Shown here piece after piece: positions 9,521 to 17,814 of a stretch of DNA of 64,000 nucleotides; the stretch's first letter is position 1; the number at the start of each line of letters is the position of its first letter. The notes beneath the pieces were generated by a model that worked only from the letters and a program-made list of their open reading frames with translations, was not told the DNA's origin and searched no databases. The position numbers were made by a program, and so were the translations under genes. Source of the DNA: Thermomicrobiales bacterium (GTDB lineage: Bacteria; Chloroflexota; Chloroflexia; Thermomicrobiales; UBA6265). Location: NCBI GenBank assembly GCA_030447415.1, contig JAUJOZ010000020.1:27750-91749 (forward strand), in the 5' to 3' direction.

Positions 9521-9706
9521 GAAGTAACCGGCCGGCGGCCGCGCCGCGACGGCATCGGTGCGTTCGGTCGCCACTCGCCTGACGATGAACTCCTGATGGG
9601 CTATGTCGTCCGCAGGCCATGGATCGGCCGGGCCTTTCCAACCACACCCGTTGCGCACGCGCTCCGGTGGACACTCCTAGACCCCCATGCTAGACTCCCG
9701 GCCGAT
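9521..9706. other. Spacer between folD and tRNA-Gln
   Basis: There is no gene here. TAGACT at 9691-9696, just before the tRNA, may be its -10 element; the -35 is unclear. Confidence 0.3.
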
Positions 9707-9780
9707 TGGGGAGTCGTCTAACGGTAGGACGCCTGACTCTGGATCAGGTAGTTGGGGTTCGAATCCCTGCTCCCCAGCCA
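9707..9780 (+). tRNA. tRNA-Gln (CTG)
   Basis: A complete cloverleaf. The acceptor arm TGGGGAG pairs with CTCCCCA, the anticodon stem CCTGA/TCAGG encloses loop CTCTGGA with anticodon CTG, and GGTTCGAATCC forms the T arm. CCA is encoded at 9778-9780. Its 3' half, from the anticodon loop to CCA, is the left attachment core of the following element and is repeated exactly at 25,813. Confidence 0.95.
9735..9780 (+). repeat. attL core of Gln-A
   Basis: Identical over 46 bp to 25,813-25,858. The identity starts at the anticodon loop of tRNA-Gln and runs to the CCA, so insertion recreated an intact tRNA gene on the left. Confidence 0.92.
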
Positions 9781-9850
9781 GCACAAACCCACGATCTGAT
9801 GCGGAAAACGGGGGGAGCGGACTGTTGTCCTTCCGCCTTCCAGTCGTCTG

Positions 9851-9874
9851 TGACGGCAACGCTGACTGCAACGC
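9851..9874 (+). repeat. 12-bp tandem repeats at the left end of Gln-A
   Basis: TGACGGCAACGC followed directly by TGACTGCAACGC, 71 bp inside the attL core. The same unit, TGACnGCAAnnC, recurs at the left ends of Gln-B and His-A and inside the right ends of Gln-A and His-A at near-constant distances from att. I infer arm-type binding sites for the integrase or its accessory protein. Confidence 0.7.
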
Positions 9875-9903
9875 AGCGACCGTGCGATTCTCGGTAGCGG
9901 GGG

Positions 9904-9924
9904 CGACGCCCTTCGGGGGCGTCG
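9904..9924. repeat. GC-rich hairpin CGACGCCC-TTCGG-GGGCGTCG
   Basis: A perfect 8-bp stem with a 5-nt loop between the 12-bp repeats and the ApeA-like gene. There is no T-run, so it is not an obvious terminator. It could insulate the cargo gene from read-through of the tRNA. Confidence 0.45.
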
Positions 9925-9992
9925 AGATCCTGTAGGACGCGCCGCCGGCGGCCGGCAACGCGACGTCCGCACCCAGCCTCCCGGTAACTGAG

Positions 9993-11423
9993 ATGGAAGA
10001 GTTCGACTATTGGGGGGAGTGCTGGCTTCCTGAGAAACCGGAGCGGCGATTGGGCGGAAGGCTTAGCTTCTCGCACGAGAGAGGCCTGAGCCTCAGCCTT
10101 GTCGGCTGTCTCGGCCACGACCCCGAAAACGATTCAGAAGACGAGCACGCGATCGTTCACGGACAGGCCGCTGATGCGGGAAGCGTCACCCTGCGGCGAT
10201 GTTGGCATCGCGGGCGAAGTAAGTCCTGCTCCCCCGGTTCCCCCGTCCTCGTCATTGCCAACTACGAGGCGCGGACGGCGTTCCTCGGCGCGCACTTCCA
10301 CAGCGCCGAGGAAATGCGCTTCCGCGAGGCCGAGGTCGGGTACAGCCACCTGATCGACTGGGTCGAACCGCGGAGCTTCGCGTGGGCACACCCGCCGGGT
10401 GAAGCGGGCGAGCACGTCGACGCGGTGACCTACCAGCGACCCGCCCCCATCACCGCCACAGTCCAGTCGGTGGAAGTCTCCTTGGCGTCCGAACTCACGT
10501 GCGAATACGGGCGTTTCAGCGCCCGGATGGACGAGACCTACGCCGTCCACCTCAAGGCGCCCGAGCCGTGGACGGTGGCCGAGTGGATCGAGCGCATCGC
10601 TGCTTCCCTTCAACACCTGCTGACATTCGCCACGGGGGTGCCGAACGCGCTCACGGAGTTGGTGGTGCGTGTGCCGGAGACGGGCGAGGCATACCGCGGT
10701 TCACCCCACCGGTGGGTGCGCGTCGTTTGGTGGGTGACCGGAGCCAGGAGGACCGCGGAGGGGGCAACGCAGCGGGCGGACCAGCTGACCAGGTGGGGAA
10801 TGCTGTTCGCCTAGGCGGACGTGGCGAACCGACTCCCAGAACTCCTCAGCGCCTGGTTCGGCTTGCACAACACGATCGACAGCGTCATCGGCCTCTACTT
10901 GCTGACCCAATACGACCAGGGCAGCTTCCCGTTCTTGGAGGCGGAATTCGTCAGCGTTGTTCAAGCGGTGGAGTCCTACCACCGGCGCCAGCGGCCTGGC
11001 GGGGTAACGAACGATGAAAAGTTCGAGCGGCGCAAGCAACGGATCCTGGCAGCGGTGTCTGGAAAGGATCGCAAGTGGCTCAAGGGCCCGCTGAAGTACA
11101 GCAACGAAAAGAGGCTCCGCGAGCGCATAACCGAGCTGGTGAACGAGACCGACCAGGCGATCGGACGGTTTGTGGAGGACCGGGAGCGATTCATTGAGAG
11201 CGTGGTCGTCACCCGGAACTACTTCACCCACTTCGATAAGGAACAGGAACAAGAGCGGTTGCAGGGCCTGGAGCTGCTTGACGCAATGAACATCCTGCTC
11301 GTGATGCTGGAGGTGCTACTCCTCCGGGATCTGGGATTCGGCGCGGAGGAGAGCCTCGCCAAAGTTCGCGCGACCAAGCGATACCAGTCGATCCGCCGGA
11401 TGAAGGTAGTCGGCGAGGACTGA
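9993..11423 (+). pseudogene. ApeA-like HEPN anti-phage gene interrupted by one in-frame TAG
   Basis: Two ORFs in the same frame are separated only by TAG at 10,812-10,814. Read through, they give a protein of about 476 residues with ApeA architecture: an N-terminal domain (FDYWGECWLPE, GRLSFSHERGLSLSLVG, an IVHGQ segment, then VLIANYEA-like and LGAHFHSAEEMRF) and a C-terminal HEPN domain with the R-x4-H ribonuclease motif in TRNYFTHF (Arg codon 11,214, His codon 11,229). ApeA is a known single-gene abortive-infection defence. The context LFA-stop-ADVANRLPELLSAWF is where related proteins read LFTLAD, so one base change (TTG to TAG) would explain the stop. It occupies the cargo slot next to att and converges on the integrase. 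It may be a recent nonsense mutant, a sequence error, or suppressed. Confidence 0.75.
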
Positions 11424-11455
11424 GGCGGCGCGTGGCCGCCCTGGCCGTTCGCGCT

Positions 11456-12613
11456 CTACGCCCCTGCGGAGAGGATGGCGTCCATCAGGTCGGCCGCCTC
11501 TCGGCGCCCCTGGTCCATCATGTGGGCGTAGAGGTCGGTCGTCGTCGCCATCTGCGTGTGGCCGAGGATCTCCATCACCATCCGGGCCGGCACCTTCTGG
11601 GCGAAGAGGAGCGACGCCGCGCAGTGCCGCAGGTCGTGCAACCGCTGCCGCGGGAGCTCGGACCGCTCCAGCAACGCCTGGAACCGCTTGGTGACGTTGG
11701 AGGGCTCGAGCGGCGTGCCGATCGTCGACGGGAACACCAGCCCCATGTCCCGCCACCGGCCGCCGGCGACCAGCCGCTCCTCCAGCTGGCGGACCTTGTG
11801 CGCCCGAAGCGCAGCGACGCACGCATCGGGCAGCGCGATCGTGCGCCGGCTCCGCTCCGTCTTTGGCTCCTTCAGGACCAGCCCGCGCCCCTTGACCCGC
11901 TGCAACGCCCGCCGCACCCGCAGCCTCCGGCCGTCCAGGTCGACGTCCTCCCAGCACAGTCCTAGCGCCTCGCCCTGGCGCAGCCCGAGCGCGACCGCGA
12001 CCGTGTAGAGAGCTTCGAGGCGGTCGCCCCTGGCGGCCTCCAGGAGCGAGCGCGTCTCCGCCGGCGTCAGCGGCTTCACCTCGGCGCGGCGCAGCCGCGG
12101 CGCGTCGGTCAGGGCGGCTGCGTTGCGGTGGACCAGGTCCCACTTGAGCGCCCGGTTGAGCGCGACCCGCAGCACCGCCCGGACGTACTGCACCGTCCGG
12201 GGGGACAGCCCGGCCGCCGACTTGGCCCGGAGCAGCTCCTGGACGTGCTGCGGCCCTAGCTTGCCGAGCTGGTGGCGCCCCAGCTCGGGCTTGAGGTGGA
12301 GGCGGACGATGTCGGCGTAGCTCGCGTGGGTCTTCGGGGCCAGCTTGGGCTCCACGACATCGGCGAGCCATCGGTCCAGGAACTGACCGACCGTCTGCCG
12401 GGGAATATCGATCGGGAGGCCCGCGTCGCGCTCGCGCTGGGCGGCGCGCATCGCGGCCATTGCGGCCGCCTTGGTCTTCCCGTAGTAGCTCTTGCGCTTC
12501 GGCCTGCCGTCGACGACGGCGAGGGTGATGGTTGCCTCCCAGCGGTCGTCCTTGCGCTGGTAGCAGCCGCCCTCGTTCTGGCCGCGCTTGGGTTTCCTGG
12601 CCATGGTCGACAT
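11456..12613 (-). CDS. Tyrosine integrase of Gln-A
   Basis: A 385-residue phage-type integrase, full length and intact. It has an N-terminal arm-binding domain (KRKSYYGKTKAAA), a SAM-like core-binding domain (TVGQFLDRWLADVV, HASYADIVRLHLKP), and a catalytic domain with Arg in GLRQGEALGL, the HDLRHCAAS box, LGHTQMATT and the Tyr nucleophile in TTDLYAHMMD. It should recombine the tRNA-Gln att cores. It is a close relative of the broken integrases at 27.2, 43.9 and 56.8 kb. It converges with the ApeA-like gene across 32 bp. Confidence 0.95.
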   Translation of the reverse strand: MSTMARKPKRGQNEGGCYQRKDDRWEATITLAVVDGRPKRKSYYGKTKAAAMAAMRAAQRERDAGLPIDIPRQTVGQFLDRWLADVVEPKLAPKTHASYADIVRLHLKPELGRHQLGKLGPQHVQELLRAKSAAGLSPRTVQYVRAVLRVALNRALKWDLVHRNAAALTDAPRLRRAEVKPLTPAETRSLLEAARGDRLEALYTVAVALGLRQGEALGLCWEDVDLDGRRLRVRRALQRVKGRGLVLKEPKTERSRRTIALPDACVAALRAHKVRQLEERLVAGGRWRDMGLVFPSTIGTPLEPSNVTKRFQALLERSELPRQRLHDLRHCAASLLFAQKVPARMVMEILGHTQMATTTDLYAHMMDQGRREAADLMDAILSAGA

Positions 12614-12863
12614 GGTGGCCTCCGTGCTCTGCGTCGTCAGTACCGTGACGGTGGGGTGCCGTTGTGACGGCTTTGAGGCCGTGGTTCGGCAGTCGGTGCG
12701 CGCACGCTAACGCTCCCGGCTGACGGCCGGGGCGTCACTCCTTTCCTGTTAGCGGGGGTGCGGGGCTCGCGGACGGGGCGCGGGGTGATAGGATGGGGGT
12801 CCTCGCCCGGCGTGACCTCGGCGGGCGGTGGGTTGCCAGGAAAGGCAGCGGCCTAGTTGGGCT
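12614..12863. other. Spacer upstream of the integrase, with a candidate small transcript
   Basis: 250 bp between the integrase start and the XRE stop. It contains the integrase promoter region and an extended -10 (TGA-TAGGAT, 12,786-12,794) pointing right, towards the terminator at 12,845. No protein-coding gene is seen. Confidence 0.4.
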
Positions 12864-12887
12864 CTACTCTTCTAGGCCGCTGCTTTT
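12801..12887 (+). ncRNA. Candidate small RNA convergent with an XRE gene
   Basis: An extended -10 box TGATAGGAT lies at 12,786-12,794, a CGCCCG...CGGGCG hairpin follows, and a strong terminator ends the region at 12,887. The predicted transcript is about 87 nt and overlaps the last codons of the XRE gene on the other strand. The same layout is repeated at 63,547 beside another XRE gene, which is the main reason for calling it. No -35 is clear. Confidence 0.35.
12845..12887 (+). terminator. Intrinsic terminator overlapping the XRE stop
   Basis: GCAGCGGCCTAG (12,845-12,856) pairs perfectly with CTAGGCCGCTGC (12,872-12,883), with a 15-nt loop and TTTT after it. The stop codon of the minus-strand XRE gene lies in the loop. 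Confidence 0.75.
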
Positions 12888-13106
12888 CCCTCTGGCGTCC
12901 ACTGCTGGGGGCGCCGCCTCCCAGTCGACCAACTCCTCCGGCATCACGCCAAGGGCCTCTGCGAGTCGCCGGACCGTGCTTGGGTGCGGCCGTTGGAGAT
13001 TACGCTCTAGGCGGCTGATGTTGGCCTTCGTGGTGCCCATCAGGTCGGCCAGTTCCTGTTGACTTAGAAATTTTCGCTCGCGGATCTCGCGCAGTTTTAG
13101 GCGCAT
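12864..13106 (-). CDS. Small XRE-family repressor
   Basis: 80 residues consisting almost entirely of an Xre helix-turn-helix: LREIRERKFLSQQELADLMG, then TKANISRLERNLQRPHP, then RRLAEALGVMPEELV. The ATG at 13,106 is preceded by GAGGAG at good spacing; an upstream ATG at 13,127 would add 7 residues. It lies in a minus-strand series with two HTH/unknown genes and the integrase, as lysogeny-type regulators do. The likely role is repression of element genes. Its 3' end overlaps a terminator reading the other way. Confidence 0.8.
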   Translation of the reverse strand: MRLKLREIRERKFLSQQELADLMGTTKANISRLERNLQRPHPSTVRRLAEALGVMPEELVDWEAAPPAVDARGKSSGLEE

Positions 13107-13270
13107 CGCCCCGTCTCCTCGTCTCATGTGTCGCCATTCGCTCGAAAATCTGACCAAATGGCTACCTTAGTGTATCACGGAGGAGACGAACTGACGCCGC
13201 GCCGTCGTCCACTCTGCCGGACCGTGGATGGGTGTCTGGCGCACCCACCTCGGGGGCCGGCAGTTCATGG

Positions 13271-13639
13271 CTAGCCCCGCCCCGCCGCCAGCGCCTCGAC
13301 CGCCGAGCGGGGGATGGCGAGCCGGCCGCCGGGGACCAGCTCTCGGCCCGGCAGCCTGCCCTTCTGGATCAATTCGCTCACACGCGGGGCGCTGAGGCCG
13401 AGGATGGCGGCCGCCTCCGCCCGCGTCACCGTCTGCGCTTCGGCCCGTCCGCGCAGCCCGGCCAGCGTCTCGTGGAACGTCGACCAGCATTCATTGAGCT
13501 GCTTTTCGTACTGGGTATGGAGGTTGGTCAGACTCATGGCGATCCCGCGCTCCGCGGCAATGCGGGCCTCGTTCAGAAGATGCTTCTCCTGGGCGATGTC
13601 ATCCACTGGGGCGCCGGTCTCGTCGGTTTGCCGCGTCAT
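13271..13639 (-). CDS. HTH (excisionase/MerR-like) DNA-binding protein
   Basis: 122 residues. The first 65 are helical and charged with no recognised domain. The last 55 form a winged-helix of the excisionase type: VTRAEAAAILGLSAPRVSELIQKGRLPGRE, then LVPGGRLAIPRSAVEAL. The start overlaps the stop of the upstream minus-strand gene by 4 bases, so they are coupled. It may be a second directionality factor or a regulator of the element. The better Xis candidate is the gene near the right end (24,259). Confidence 0.65.
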   Translation of the reverse strand: MTRQTDETGAPVDDIAQEKHLLNEARIAAERGIAMSLTNLHTQYEKQLNECWSTFHETLAGLRGRAEAQTVTRAEAAAILGLSAPRVSELIQKGRLPGRELVPGGRLAIPRSAVEALAAGRG

Positions 13640-14085
13640 CCGTCGACCTCCTCGTCGTGATCACTGCCCTCCGGTCTGGCCGCCTGGCGGAGGGCGAGCG
13701 CCAACACCTCCGCATCATCGGCGAAGTACTCAAGCGCCCGCTCCGCGAGTTCGTGTGCCCCTAGGGTGGGGTCTGCGGCCAGTTGCTGCCGCACCCACTC
13801 TTTGACGCGTTGGCGTGGGGTGGCGTCGGCCTCCATGCCCTTACCCTCCTGGTCCGCGAGGCGCGCAAGGTGCTCGGCCACGTCGCGGCACCAGTCGGCC
13901 AGGTCCGCCCAGAGCACGGGGAGGAGGTCGCGCCCTTCGTCGGGCGGGTGCGCCCAAAGCCAGCACGCCTGGCGCTCGGCCGAGAGACCGGTCGTCATCA
14001 CGTGGGTATTGAGGCTGGTGAAGAGGGTGGTGGCCCGGGCGGCGGCGAGGTCATCCACCGGCGAGGTCTCGGTCGACGTGTCCAT
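13636..14085 (-). CDS. Hypothetical protein in the HTH operon
   Basis: 149 residues, mostly helical, acidic at the C-terminus, with no domain I recognise. The MDTSTETS start at 14,085 is preferred over the longer frame, which runs through a 14-bp inverted repeat. It overlaps the HTH gene downstream by 4 bases. The position in an early-type operon suggests a regulatory or replication accessory role, but this is only inference. Confidence 0.55.
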   Translation of the reverse strand: MDTSTETSPVDDLAAARATTLFTSLNTHVMTTGLSAERQACWLWAHPPDEGRDLLPVLWADLADWCRDVAEHLARLADQEGKGMEADATPRQRVKEWVRQQLAADPTLGAHELAERALEYFADDAEVLALALRQAARPEGSDHDEEVDG

Positions 14086-14135
14086 GATGGCCCTCCGGCA
14101 ACGCTCGATCGCTCCACCCTGGGTGCACGGGGCAA

Positions 14136-14172
14136 GTGAACGGCCCCGGGGAGTGGGACCGGGGCCGTTCAC
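14136..14172. terminator. Perfect 14-bp inverted repeat in a divergent region
   Basis: GTGAACGGCCCCGG (14,136-14,149) pairs with CCGGGGCCGTTCAC (14,159-14,172) around a 9-nt loop. There is no T-run on either side. It separates a minus-strand operon from a plus-strand gene, so it may be an operator or transcription barrier rather than a terminator. Confidence 0.45.
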
Positions 14173-14330
14173 GGAAGGATACCGACGCCGATGCGTCTCA
14201 ACGCCGGCCGGCGCATTGTGCCCGAGGGCGGGCGCCAGGGCAACGGCCCCGCATTGCCGTCCGAGGCCGTATGATGCGCTGGCGCGGCCGTCACGTCGGC
14301 GGTCGCCTCGTTCGCAGAGGGAGACCCGCC

Positions 14331-14899
14331 ATGCGTCGCGTCTCGGTGCTCGTGTCGCTGCTCGTCGTCCTGCTCGTCGGTGTCGTGGTCACCACCCGCC
14401 TCGGGGCCGGCGCGCTTGCTCAGGACGGGACGCCCCCGACCGAGGAGTTCGCGCCCCCGAGGGGGTGGCGTTCGCGCCGCTCGCCTTCGGCACCGCCGAG
14501 GAGCTCCCGGCGCCGGCTGACCTCATCCTCATCCGCTTCACCATCGACCCCGGCGCCGGCTTCCCGATCGAGGAGGACGACCCGTCGGTCGCCCTCGTCT
14601 ACGTCGAGTCCGGCGCCTTCACGGTCCGCACCGAGGCCCCGATCCGGGTCACCCGCGCCGCCACGATCGCGGCGTTCGCGACGCCCGGCGCGGTCGAGGA
14701 GGGGGCCGAGCCGCAGCTGGAGGAGATCGCGGCCGGGACCGAGTTCACGCTGGAGGCGGGTGACTCCGCCGTCTTCCCGCCCAACGTGCCGGGCGAGGTC
14801 CGCAACGACGGGGCGGAGCCGGCCGTGGGCCTGGTCACCATCATCGCGCCGCCCGAGGAGGCGGAAGGGACACCCGCCGCCGGCACACCAACGCCGTAG
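14331..14899 (+). pseudogene. Secreted cupin-domain protein, frameshifted
   Basis: ATG at 14,331 after GAGGGAG opens a clear signal peptide (MRRVSVLVSLLVVLLVGVV, then AGALAQDG). The frame then fails near 14,455, in a run of C and G, and continues in another frame as a cupin: ILIRFTIDPGAGFPI, VALVYVESGAFTV, AGDSAVFPPNVPGEVRN, VGLVTIIAPPEEA. One missing G restores a 189-residue secreted cupin. Similar small exported cupins are common in Chloroflexota and Actinobacteria. Function unknown. Confidence 0.65.
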
Positions 14900-14931
14900 C
14901 GGGTCGTTCACCAGCACAAGCACCACGAAGC

Positions 14932-14957
14932 GGGGGCGGCCATTGTTGGCCGCCCCC
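14932..14957. terminator. Hairpin between convergent genes
   Basis: GGGGGCGGCC pairs with GGCCGCCCCC around ATTGTT, 32 bp after the cupin stop and facing a minus-strand gene. The T-tail is poor. It probably serves both strands. Confidence 0.5.
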
Positions 14958-15052
14958 CAGCTGTTCCCGTGCCCCGAGGCGAAGTCCGAGGCCGGCGTCC
15001 GAGCGATAGGTGTCGTAGGGGTTAGGGCGCCGGTGCTGGCCTCGACTCGACG

Positions 15053-15304
15053 TCACGCCGCCTCGGTTGTAAGGACCGTGGTGAGGATGGCGTCGACAGC
15101 GCTGGTGGGGAGTGCGAAGCCGTGCGCCCGGCTGGGGTCCGCTATGGCGGCGACGGCGCCGGTCCACTGGTCGCCTTCACGCGTCATCCGCAGCTCGAGC
15201 CCGCGCTCCACGCGGGTCTGTCCTTCGCCGTCTTGACCGTAGAGGTACACGACGGCCTCTAGGCGGCGGAGGCTGGTGGTCAGCAGAGGAACGGGGTGCG
15301 TCAT
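15053..15304 (-). CDS. Hypothetical 83-residue protein
   Basis: No recognised domain. The sequence alternates beta-like and charged stretches (LEAVVYLYGQDGEGQTRVERGLELRM is spread over residues 15-40). Its ATG overlaps the stop of the SWIM protein upstream by 4 bases, so it is a coupled second gene. Confidence 0.5.
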   Translation of the reverse strand: MTHPVPLLTTSLRRLEAVVYLYGQDGEGQTRVERGLELRMTREGDQWTGAVAAIADPSRAHGFALPTSAVDAILTTVLTTEAA

Positions 15305-15885
15305 GGGGTCGGCTCCTCTTCTCGGTCGATGGCGGGTTCAGCGGAAAGGGCCCCCGTCGGGAGTGGGCTCCCGACGGGGCCCGGACGATTAGGCCGCTGG
15401 GACCAGGGCGCCACCCGGCAGTCGCGGGTGCGGGACACGGGGTCGGAGGTACTGCGCTTCCAGCGGGCGGGGTGCCGGCGGTGTGACCACGGAAACGGGT
15501 CGGGGATGCGGCCGAGCTCGGCCAGCAGCAGGGCGTGATGGGGGCAGCGCCCCCAGAGGCGGAAGCGTCGGCAGGTGCAGGCCTCGGGGTCGACGCGGTA
15601 GAGGCGAGTCGGGGTCGACGGGTCGGTGGCGAAGTGCTCGCCGCGCACCGGCTCGATCAGGATGCGGACGCCGGCCCGGTCGGCGTGGTTGGCCAGGCGG
15701 TGCAGGTGCTCGGCGCGCTGCGTAGCGATGCGGCACGCGAGCGCGGCGGTGCTCATGTCTGGGGGCTCCTGCTCGGGGGCGGCGTCGTCGCGGAGGAGGG
15801 CATCGGCGGCCGCCTCGGCGGTGTAGCCCTCGGCGTGGCTGAATGCGTACCCGGTCAAGGCTCGGTATCCTTTCGTCGCTGTCAT
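15301..15885 (-). CDS. SWIM zinc-finger protein
   Basis: 194 residues. The central motif C-T-C-x(9)-C-P-H (ACTCRRF, then WGRCPHHALLLAELG) matches the CxC...CxH SWIM signature, a zinc finger used for DNA or protein contact. The C-terminal 60 residues are low-complexity and may be poorly conserved. A second SWIM protein lies 0.3 kb upstream on the same strand. SWIM proteins recur on integrative elements of this kind; their role there is not known to me. Confidence 0.65.
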   Translation of the reverse strand: MTATKGYRALTGYAFSHAEGYTAEAAADALLRDDAAPEQEPPDMSTAALACRIATQRAEHLHRLANHADRAGVRILIEPVRGEHFATDPSTPTRLYRVDPEACTCRRFRLWGRCPHHALLLAELGRIPDPFPWSHRRHPARWKRSTSDPVSRTRDCRVAPWSQRPNRPGPVGSPLPTGALSAEPAIDREEEPTP

Positions 15886-16187
15886 GGCGTCCTGGGGGCT
15901 GCGCTGGCGTGGGGCGGCTCGGGTGTCCAGACCTGAGCCGCCCGCTTGTGTCTCTAGCAGAGTGTGGTTTGGATGACGGTGTTTCCTTCGGTTTGATCGG
16001 TGGTTGGTGGGGGTCTTGGTGGCCGGTCACGAGTGGCGCCGTGCCCCGGCTGGTTCCACGAGGGGGCCGCTCGTCCACGGTGCCCCGTCCTTCTGATCCC
16101 CGCGACCGGCGACGCGGCGCCGGCCCTGGCTCGGGTGCTTGTCCGGTGGGGGGTCTCAGCGGCGGTGCTCCTTCCGGGGGGCGATTA
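15886..16187. other. Spacer between the two SWIM genes
   Basis: About 300 bp without a supported gene. It contains an imperfect GGGCGGCTC...GAGCCGCCC hairpin at 15,912-15,943 close to the start of the downstream SWIM gene. Confidence 0.4.
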
Positions 16188-16209
16188 GGGGCGGCGCGGA
16201 TGCCGCCCC
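16188..16209 (-). terminator. Hairpin after the second SWIM gene
   Basis: GGGGCGGC pairs with GCCGCCCC around a 6-nt loop, 12 bp past the minus-strand stop. GC-rich, without a good T-run. Confidence 0.45.
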
Positions 16210-16220
16210 CGTGGGGTGTG

Positions 16221-16619
16221 TTAGGCGGCGCGCGGGAGGCGGTCGGACTCCTTTATCAGGACCTGCCAGAGCGCGGGGCGCGGGGTTGGGGCGGACGCCA
16301 CCGGGGCGGGCGGCTCGGGTTCCGGCTCCGGCTCGGGATCGAGGTCGAGCAGACCGGCGGCGAAGTAGTAAGCGGCGCGGTGCTTGCAAATTGGGTCATT
16401 GAAGTCGCCGGCCGGGCACTCGCAGCCGTGAGCGATGCCGTTGGAAACCTGGACCGTGTACGCCTTGGTGGCGTCGGTGCCGGAGGTGGCCACCCACAGG
16501 CCGCAGCCGACCACTTGTCGGACCTGGACCTGCTCGGCCAGCGCGCGTCGCAGCGCCGCCTGCCATCGCTCGGGGGTTGCCTGCCGCGGGTGCCGGGTCG
16601 CCGTCGCTGCCACAACCAT
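16221..16619 (-). CDS. SWIM zinc-finger protein
   Basis: 132 residues from ATG 16,619. The SWIM motif is C-E-C-P-A-G-D-F-N-D-P-I-C-K-H, an exact CxC...CxH, preceded by a beta hairpin (YTVQVSNGIAHGC) that normally carries it. The tail has a repeated Pro-Glu/Asp linker. A near-consensus promoter with flanking inverted repeats lies at 16,675-16,716, so the gene appears to be controlled by a repressor. Confidence 0.7.
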   Translation of the reverse strand: MVVAATATRHPRQATPERWQAALRRALAEQVQVRQVVGCGLWVATSGTDATKAYTVQVSNGIAHGCECPAGDFNDPICKHRAAYYFAAGLLDLDPEPEPEPEPPAPVASAPTPRPALWQVLIKESDRLPRAA

Positions 16620-16674
16620 CGCTCCTTCGCGCTGACCTCGGATACGGGCGGGGGTTGCCGTCCCCGTTGACGAT

Positions 16675-16716
16675 ATGATAACAGAATAATTCCGCCGTGT
16701 CAATTTTTTGTTATCA
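16675..16716 (-). promoter_or_regulatory. Promoter with flanking operator half-sites for the SWIM gene
   Basis: Read on the minus strand: TTGACA (16,703-16,698), 17 bp, TATCAT (16,680-16,675). TGATAACA (16,676-16,683) and TGTTATCA (16,709-16,716) form an 8-bp inverted repeat, one arm covering the -10 and the other lying just upstream of the -35. This is an AT-rich island in GC-rich DNA and looks like a repressible promoter. Confidence 0.65.
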
Positions 16717-16813
16717 AATCGTGCAGCCTGGCGCGGCGGGGCTTGCGCGCCATCCGGTCCCGGGCGATGCTGCTGCCGCAGCGGGGACCGGCCGGTGACC
16801 GGAGGTGGGCACG

Positions 16814-17539
16814 ATGAGCCGATGGGTGGTGGTGGTCGCGTGGATCGCGCTGGCTGGCAGCCTGCTGCTGGTCGAGTTGGCCGCCGCGCAGGGTGACGGC
16901 GCTAGCCCGTCGCCAGCGCCTAACCGCGCCGAGGATCGGGCGTGCGCGCGCGTGGCGCGGGAGTGGGCAGATCGGCACGGGCTCGACGACGAGGGTATCG
17001 CGGTCCTGAGCGGGTGCCGCCAAGATGCGGGCGGGGAGTGGTTCTTGCCCACCGGGCCGGACGATCCGCGTCTGCCGGGCGGACCGGTGCTCAGCGCACC
17101 GGAGGAGCAGCGGACGGCAGACCTGCTCCGCCGGATCGAAACCCAGCTCGCCGGCTTACCGGCCACCATGCCGCCCTGGATGGTGGAGCGGCTCGAGGAA
17201 CTCTACGACCCGATCAACCACGCCGTCACCGGCCACCTCGACCCGGACGCGGCGCTCGCCGGCTTCCAAGACCAGTATGCGGCGGTTCTGGTGTCCTACC
17301 TTCGGGACCCGGCCAACCGCGCCCTGGCCGACCACGTGTGGTGGTGGGCGAGCCGACGCGAGGCCGCCTTCCCGCAGAGCGAGTGCACCCGCCGCGCCTT
17401 GCCCCCGCCCGTCTGCGGCGCCGTCGTCTCCATGCTCCGGATCAACCTGCCCCCGTTCCCGTGGGACTTGGCCGACCCCCTCGTCCTCGCCGACTACCTC
17501 GCCTGGTCCCTCGACAACCATCTCGTCCCGTCAAGGTAG
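16814..17539 (+). CDS. Secreted hypothetical protein
   Basis: 241 residues from ATG 16,814, with GGAGG eight bases upstream. An N-terminal signal peptide is clear (MSRWVVVVAWIALAGSLLL, cleavage near AAAQG). The mature part is helical with four Cys (DRACARV, SGCRQD, ECTRRA, PVCGAV) that could form disulphides. I do not recognise the family. It is divergent from the SWIM gene. Confidence 0.65.
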   Translation: MSRWVVVVAWIALAGSLLLVELAAAQGDGASPSPAPNRAEDRACARVAREWADRHGLDDEGIAVLSGCRQDAGGEWFLPTGPDDPRLPGGPVLSAPEEQRTADLLRRIETQLAGLPATMPPWMVERLEELYDPINHAVTGHLDPDAALAGFQDQYAAVLVSYLRDPANRALADHVWWWASRREAAFPQSECTRRALPPPVCGAVVSMLRINLPPFPWDLADPLVLADYLAWSLDNHLVPSR

Positions 17540-17814
17540 CCGCTGCCTTTGCCCGCTCCCACCCGCTACGCATACCGTGACAGCACCCGATCCCCGGCTC
17601 ATCCCCCACGGTCACCCTGTCTGCACCCTCCCCCTCCCATCACGGGAAGCCCCAGGGGGATGGGGGGGATGGTTGGTCGGTCGTCGGTCAGGGGAGGACA
17701 TTCTGAGGGTAGGTAGGTGGTCATGGGTGCAGGGGACCCACCCCTACCCACCCCGTGCGCTTCCCCAACCTCGAACGCTATCGACGTATGCTCATACAGT
17801 GATAGACTACCGGC
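17540..17814. other. Intergenic region, no gene seen
   Basis: 275 bp holding G-rich low-complexity stretches on both strands. An AT-richer patch with TATGCTCATACAGTGATAGACT just before 17,815 probably contains the promoter of the next gene. Confidence 0.4.

Noticed and set aside
14136..15236. A 366-residue plus-strand frame
   Set aside because: Only its start, the signal peptide, belongs to a real gene. The rest is an Arg/Pro/Ser-rich shadow of the cupin and antisense genes.
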